This document shows, one piece after another, positions 31,354 through 33,835 of a stretch of DNA of 33,835 bases. This DNA comes from Verrucomicrobiales bacterium (GTDB taxonomy: Bacteria > Verrucomicrobiota > Verrucomicrobiia > Verrucomicrobiales > DEV007): contig JARGNI010000045.1 of assembly GCA_029213195.1 (NCBI GenBank), forward strand, positions 1 to 33,835, written 5' to 3'. The notes under the pieces were generated by a model. The model saw only the letters and a program-made list of their open reading frames with translations. It searched no databases and had not been told where the DNA came from. Position numbers and translations under genes: made by a program. How positions within the stretch are numbered: position 1 is the stretch's first letter; every line of letters begins with the position of its first letter.

Positions 31354-32882
31354 GAGAATAGAGGTTTCAGTTTTTGTGCTTGTGTCATGACTCTGTCGTA
31401 GTAGCGCTTCGCCTTGGCCTTGTTCCAGGAGTTCCCGTCTACGTAGTATCGAATCTTCCGTTCAACGCTGTCAGATCCGCGCCACTGGGACTGCTTCTCT
31501 ATCACAGCGAGGTAGGCTTGCACCCCTTTATCCCAGCTGGTCCAGTCTCCGTCAAGCGAAGCGTAGATCTCAGGGTGGTAGCGCTTGTGAATCTGGAACC
31601 CGGTCACGCTGCAGCCACCGTCACCGACACACGCCGGATTGTAGCTGGATTCCACCTTGGGCACGGCTGCCACCCAGTGACGGTCAGCCTTAGGCACGTG
31701 CGCCATGACAGCGACGTAGAGGTCCTTGGGGATGGGTAGAGACGCCTGATCCATGTCCAGACCACCTGGGCCCATCTTATCGAACTCAGTATCCGGATCC
31801 CAGCCCTCATCATGGGCAGGCAGCCCATCTTTGTCGAACCACATCCGGTCGTCGTCGTCAGCCGCCACTGGAACCACTGGAACCACTGTGTTCGCAGGAG
31901 CCGCCTCTTTGGACACCTCCAGGACGAACAGGGAGACAGCGATCGTGAAGATAACAGCGAAGCTTCCCAGGTGAATGGCGGTCGTCTTGTAGTTCCGGGC
32001 TCGTTTGCTGTAGAAGAGACCAATTCCGAAGAGCCCACCGAGCGCCAGCAGTGTAGCCTCAAAGAACCCAGTCCGGGCCATGAGAACGTGCGACGGTGAG
32101 AGACCTACACCGAATCGCGCAAGGCTACCGGCGCCCGATGAGTTGGCAGAGCGGAGAGATACCGCGTCAGCGGATCGTTTCGCCTGGAGCTCAGCGAGCT
32201 CTATGCTCAGCTCACTGTTCAGAGTCTGACGACGAAGACCATTCGCCTTGAGCTCACCCTGCACCGTGGCCAGGGCGTCGCTGTAGCCCTTTTTAAGGTT
32301 CGATCCGGTTTTGACCGCAGGACCTACGATGTCCGAGAGTCGCGCATGCTCCTCTGTCAGCTCGGCTCGTCGGTCGCTTACGTCAGATAGAAGACCGTTG
32401 TAGCGATCGCGAAGAGCGGCGACATCATCGTCGTGCTGGTGGATCGATGCCTCCAGGACCCGCTCACTCCCAGTCCGAAGGCCTAGCTTGTAGTCCTGGT
32501 AAGAGAACGACGTCGACGCCGAGTCGAGGAACATGAACAGTGCTAGAAGAACAGAGATGCTAGCACCACACAGACAACCAAGACGAACAAGCCAGTCAGC
32601 ACGACGGCAATGCAAAACTTGCATAACAGCAAGAGCACTGAATACGACCATACAGGATTGCACGCCAACAGTACGAATAGCAGCGCCAGCGATAGAGCCA
32701 AGATTATTGTGATACTCCATCGCACTCGTGTAAGTTGAGAAGATGGTAGCGGCTCCACACCCGACGAAGGCGAGTGCTTGGATGGGTCCGAAGTTAAAAG
32801 CCCTTTTACTGTCCTTCGTGTAAGGTTCATCTGTGGAGGTGCGATCAAACAGTAGTGGTTCGTTGATAGAAAAAGCGTTCAT
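31350..32882 (-). CDS. Five-TM coiled-coil protein with lytic transglycosylase domain
   Basis: 510 residues. Three membrane helices near 33-52, 62-90 and 97-120 (LGCLCGASISVLLALFMFL) are followed by a charged coiled coil (about 137-250, with LRDRYNGLLSDVSDRRAEL). Two more helices lie near 265-290 and 300-322, then an acidic Pro-rich linker and a C-terminal SLT-like domain (KVESSYNP with candidate catalytic Glu411, CSVTGFQIHKRYHPEI). The layout puts the muralytic domain on one face of the membrane, presumably the periplasm. It lies in the early operon, not with lysis genes. It could remodel the wall, block superinfection, or anchor a replication site. Confidence 0.7.
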   Translation of the reverse strand: MNAFSINEPLLFDRTSTDEPYTKDSKRAFNFGPIQALAFVGCGAATIFSTYTSAMEYHNNLGSIAGAAIRTVGVQSCMVVFSALAVMQVLHCRRADWLVRLGCLCGASISVLLALFMFLDSASTSFSYQDYKLGLRTGSERVLEASIHQHDDDVAALRDRYNGLLSDVSDRRAELTEEHARLSDIVGPAVKTGSNLKKGYSDALATVQGELKANGLRRQTLNSELSIELAELQAKRSADAVSLRSANSSGAGSLARFGVGLSPSHVLMARTGFFEATLLALGGLFGIGLFYSKRARNYKTTAIHLGSFAVIFTIAVSLFVLEVSKEAAPANTVVPVVPVAADDDDRMWFDKDGLPAHDEGWDPDTEFDKMGPGGLDMDQASLPIPKDLYVAVMAHVPKADRHWVAAVPKVESSYNPACVGDGGCSVTGFQIHKRYHPEIYASLDGDWTSWDKGVQAYLAVIEKQSQWRGSDSVERKIRYYVDGNSWNKAKAKRYYDRVMTQAQKLKPLFS

Positions 32883-32896
32883 AGGTGAGTAGGTAT

Positions 32897-32912
32897 TTAG
32901 TTAGTTAGTTAG
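32897..32912 (+). repeat. TTAG x4 tandem repeat in SLT-gene leader
   Basis: Four tandem TTAG units lie in the 26-bp gap plus the stop of the upstream gene. On the minus strand they read CTAA repeats, supplying tandem stops after the 124-aa gene and an A/C/T-rich, SD-less leader (CTAAATACCTACTCACCT) for the membrane transglycosylase gene. Confidence 0.6.
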
Positions 32913-33283
32913 TATGCCCAGGCGCTGCCGTAGATGTAGGACTGACCATCTCTGGAGCGGCCAATGGCTGCCTTTGGAATCTTATTGATAGGGCCTTGAT
33001 AGATGGTCTCGGTGACCGTCCGGAACACGCCGGGCTGCCCTTTGACCTCGATAGGTTCATAGTTCACGATCGTTGTCTCCGTGCATCCTGGGATGCGCCC
33101 CGTGCCATCAGGGATAGCCACGGTCTGGAAACAGTTACCGGTGGCGTTCTTCCTCCGGCAGATGATGTGCTTGGTTTTGATTCGGAGCTTCGCCCGGATG
33201 ATCTGCCGTATGGGCAGAAGATGATCCTTGCTAAGGAAGATCCCCTGCGTCTTACGCATTGGTTTAGGTAGTTTCTTTCTCAT
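32909..33283 (-). CDS. Basic hypothetical protein
   Basis: 124 residues from the ATG at 33283 (ATGA overlap with the upstream stop; the longer frame is rejected for that reason). The N-terminal half is strongly basic (MRKKLPKPMRKTQGIFLSK, then RAKLRIKTKHIICRRK), and the second half is beta-like with NYEPIEVKGQPGVFRTVTE and a tyrosine-rich end. It might bind nucleic acid. No family is recognised. Confidence 0.6.
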   Translation of the reverse strand: MRKKLPKPMRKTQGIFLSKDHLLPIRQIIRAKLRIKTKHIICRRKNATGNCFQTVAIPDGTGRIPGCTETTIVNYEPIEVKGQPGVFRTVTETIYQGPINKIPKAAIGRSRDGQSYIYGSAWAY

Positions 33284-33615
33284 AGTGATAGACTGGTCTC
33301 CATGCAACCCCATCGGGATTTCTGTTTTGCCACGATCTGCTCGTAAGTTAAACCACGATCCGTTCCACGTTGGAAGTCGGTCCTGATCGTTCTCTTGCTG
33401 GGCGTGTGATGGCCCCACATCTCGTAGTAGTTGAACCACCCCTGGATGGTTCTACCCCCATATTCTTTAGGGACCTTACCGTTGCCGGTCGGCGACACCG
33501 GGCGAGTCAGAGCCGCCTCTGTCACCGGAAGACCCTGCTCTAGGAGACGCTGTCGCCTTGAGTAGAGGGTATCCTTGGCGATGCCGGAAGTGGCGGATAG
33601 TGTCGGGATGTCCAT
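33280..33615 (-). CDS. HTH DNA-binding protein
   Basis: 111 residues. The N-terminal region (IPTLSATSGIAKDTLYSRRQ) has a helix-turn-helix pattern like that in the AP2-like protein encoded at 26450-26719, followed by RLLEQGLPVTEAALTRPV. The C-terminal part (TIRTDFQRGTDRGLTYEQIV) may be a second copy. It probably binds DNA, as a regulator of the early operon or a relic of a mobile endonuclease. Its start overlaps the upstream stop (TGATG). Confidence 0.55.
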   Translation of the reverse strand: MDIPTLSATSGIAKDTLYSRRQRLLEQGLPVTEAALTRPVSPTGNGKVPKEYGGRTIQGWFNYYEMWGHHTPSKRTIRTDFQRGTDRGLTYEQIVAKQKSRWGCMETSLSL

Positions 33616-33833
33616 CAGAAAGAGGCCTTCCTTTCCATACCGGCGCGACCGATCTCTACGCAGATGTCGAAGATCTCTGCCTCCGTGACGTCCTCATCGT
33701 CATCGGTCCCGATGAGCAGAAGCACAGGGTTCTTGGGGAGCTTGGTAACAACCGCCGCACCTGTATCGGTGAGCTGAAAGACCAGTGCTTCCGACGTTCG
33801 TGGTCCAAACACAACGGATGCGCCGGATGATTG
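33615..33833 (-). CDS. Small protein, 5' end outside window
   Basis: The frame is open to the right edge; only the last 72 residues are seen. They contain ALVFQLTDTGAAVVTKLP, NPVLLLIGTDDDEDVTEAEI and a helical end (FDICVEIGRAGMERKASF). An internal GTG near 33812 could start a 65-residue form. It overlaps the HTH gene by one base (TGATG), so it belongs to the same operon. No family is recognised. Confidence 0.5.
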   Translation of the reverse strand, partial: QSSGASVVFGPRTSEALVFQLTDTGAAVVTKLPKNPVLLLIGTDDDEDVTEAEIFDICVEIGRAGMERKASF

Positions 33834-33835
33834 AA

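Overview
The window is part of the genome of a tailed bacteriophage, most likely a short-tailed (podovirus-like) lytic phage of a diderm (Gram-negative type) bacterium. Phage identity rests on a tail-fibre C-terminus at the left edge, a lysis cassette (muramidase-like endolysin, Rz1-like lipoprotein, holin-like membrane protein), a T7-like run of internal virion (ejectosome) genes, and a family A DNA polymerase with an Enc34/DUF2815-type single-strand binding protein. The lipoprotein, which has a lipobox after a strong signal peptide, argues for an outer membrane in the host. Base composition looks moderately GC-rich. Almost no gene has a Shine-Dalgarno sequence; starts are instead preceded by short A/C/T-rich leaders. 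That would fit hosts with little SD use (Bacteroidota/Rhodothermota-like or some cyanobacteria), but the host is not proven by the sequence. No terminase, portal, major capsid, integrase, RNA polymerase, primase, tRNA or CRISPR array was seen, so the genome continues on both sides.

Layout, plus strand (1-22011, late genes). (i) 1-4834: end of one tail fibre, small proteins preceded by AC-repeat leaders, a repeat-rich fibre protein and an 810-residue fibre whose second half is a YadA-type adhesin-head repeat. (ii) 4837-6567: lysis cassette with an Rz1-like gene nested out of frame in a longer gene, a holin-like C-terminal part, a small PG-binding-like protein and the endolysin. (iii) 6567-12256: two small coiled-coil proteins and four virion structural proteins, two of them unusually cysteine-rich. 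(iv) 12253-21929: GNAT-like protein, gp14-like protein, a transglycosylase-bearing gp15-position protein and a 2018-residue gp16-position protein. The last carries a zinc-metallopeptidase motif, a protein-kinase-like domain, a GNAT-like domain and a widespread phage C-terminal domain (polyvalent protein architecture). A 54-codon acidic ORF overlaps its end.

Layout, minus strand (22019-33835, early/middle genes, read right to left). A tightly coupled operon with mostly ATGA-type overlaps: small DNA-binding and unknown proteins, a five-TM coiled-coil protein with a C-terminal lytic transglycosylase, a pair of overlapping small genes, a DUF2800/Cas4-like nuclease, the ssDNA-binding protein, a 128-bp gap with two hairpins, the Leu762-type DNA polymerase I, an AP2/HTH protein, a VRR-NUC nuclease, a helical protein and an SNF2-type helicase. 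The operon ends in a glycan-modification pair, an FkbM-methyltransferase/fucosyltransferase-like fusion followed by a STELLO (DUF288) glycosyltransferase, and a small acidic protein. The two transcription units converge with only 7 bp between stop codons (22012-22018).

Reading of the whole: the replication set (DUF2800 nuclease, DUF2815 SSB, PolA, VRR-NUC, SNF2 helicase) is a known co-occurring phage module. Here it is joined to a T7-type ejectosome and to a two-gene surface-sugar cassette. The most unusual elements are the multi-enzyme ejected protein, the methyltransferase-glycosyltransferase fusion with STELLO, the membrane-anchored transglycosylase inside the replication operon, and the nested spanin locus.
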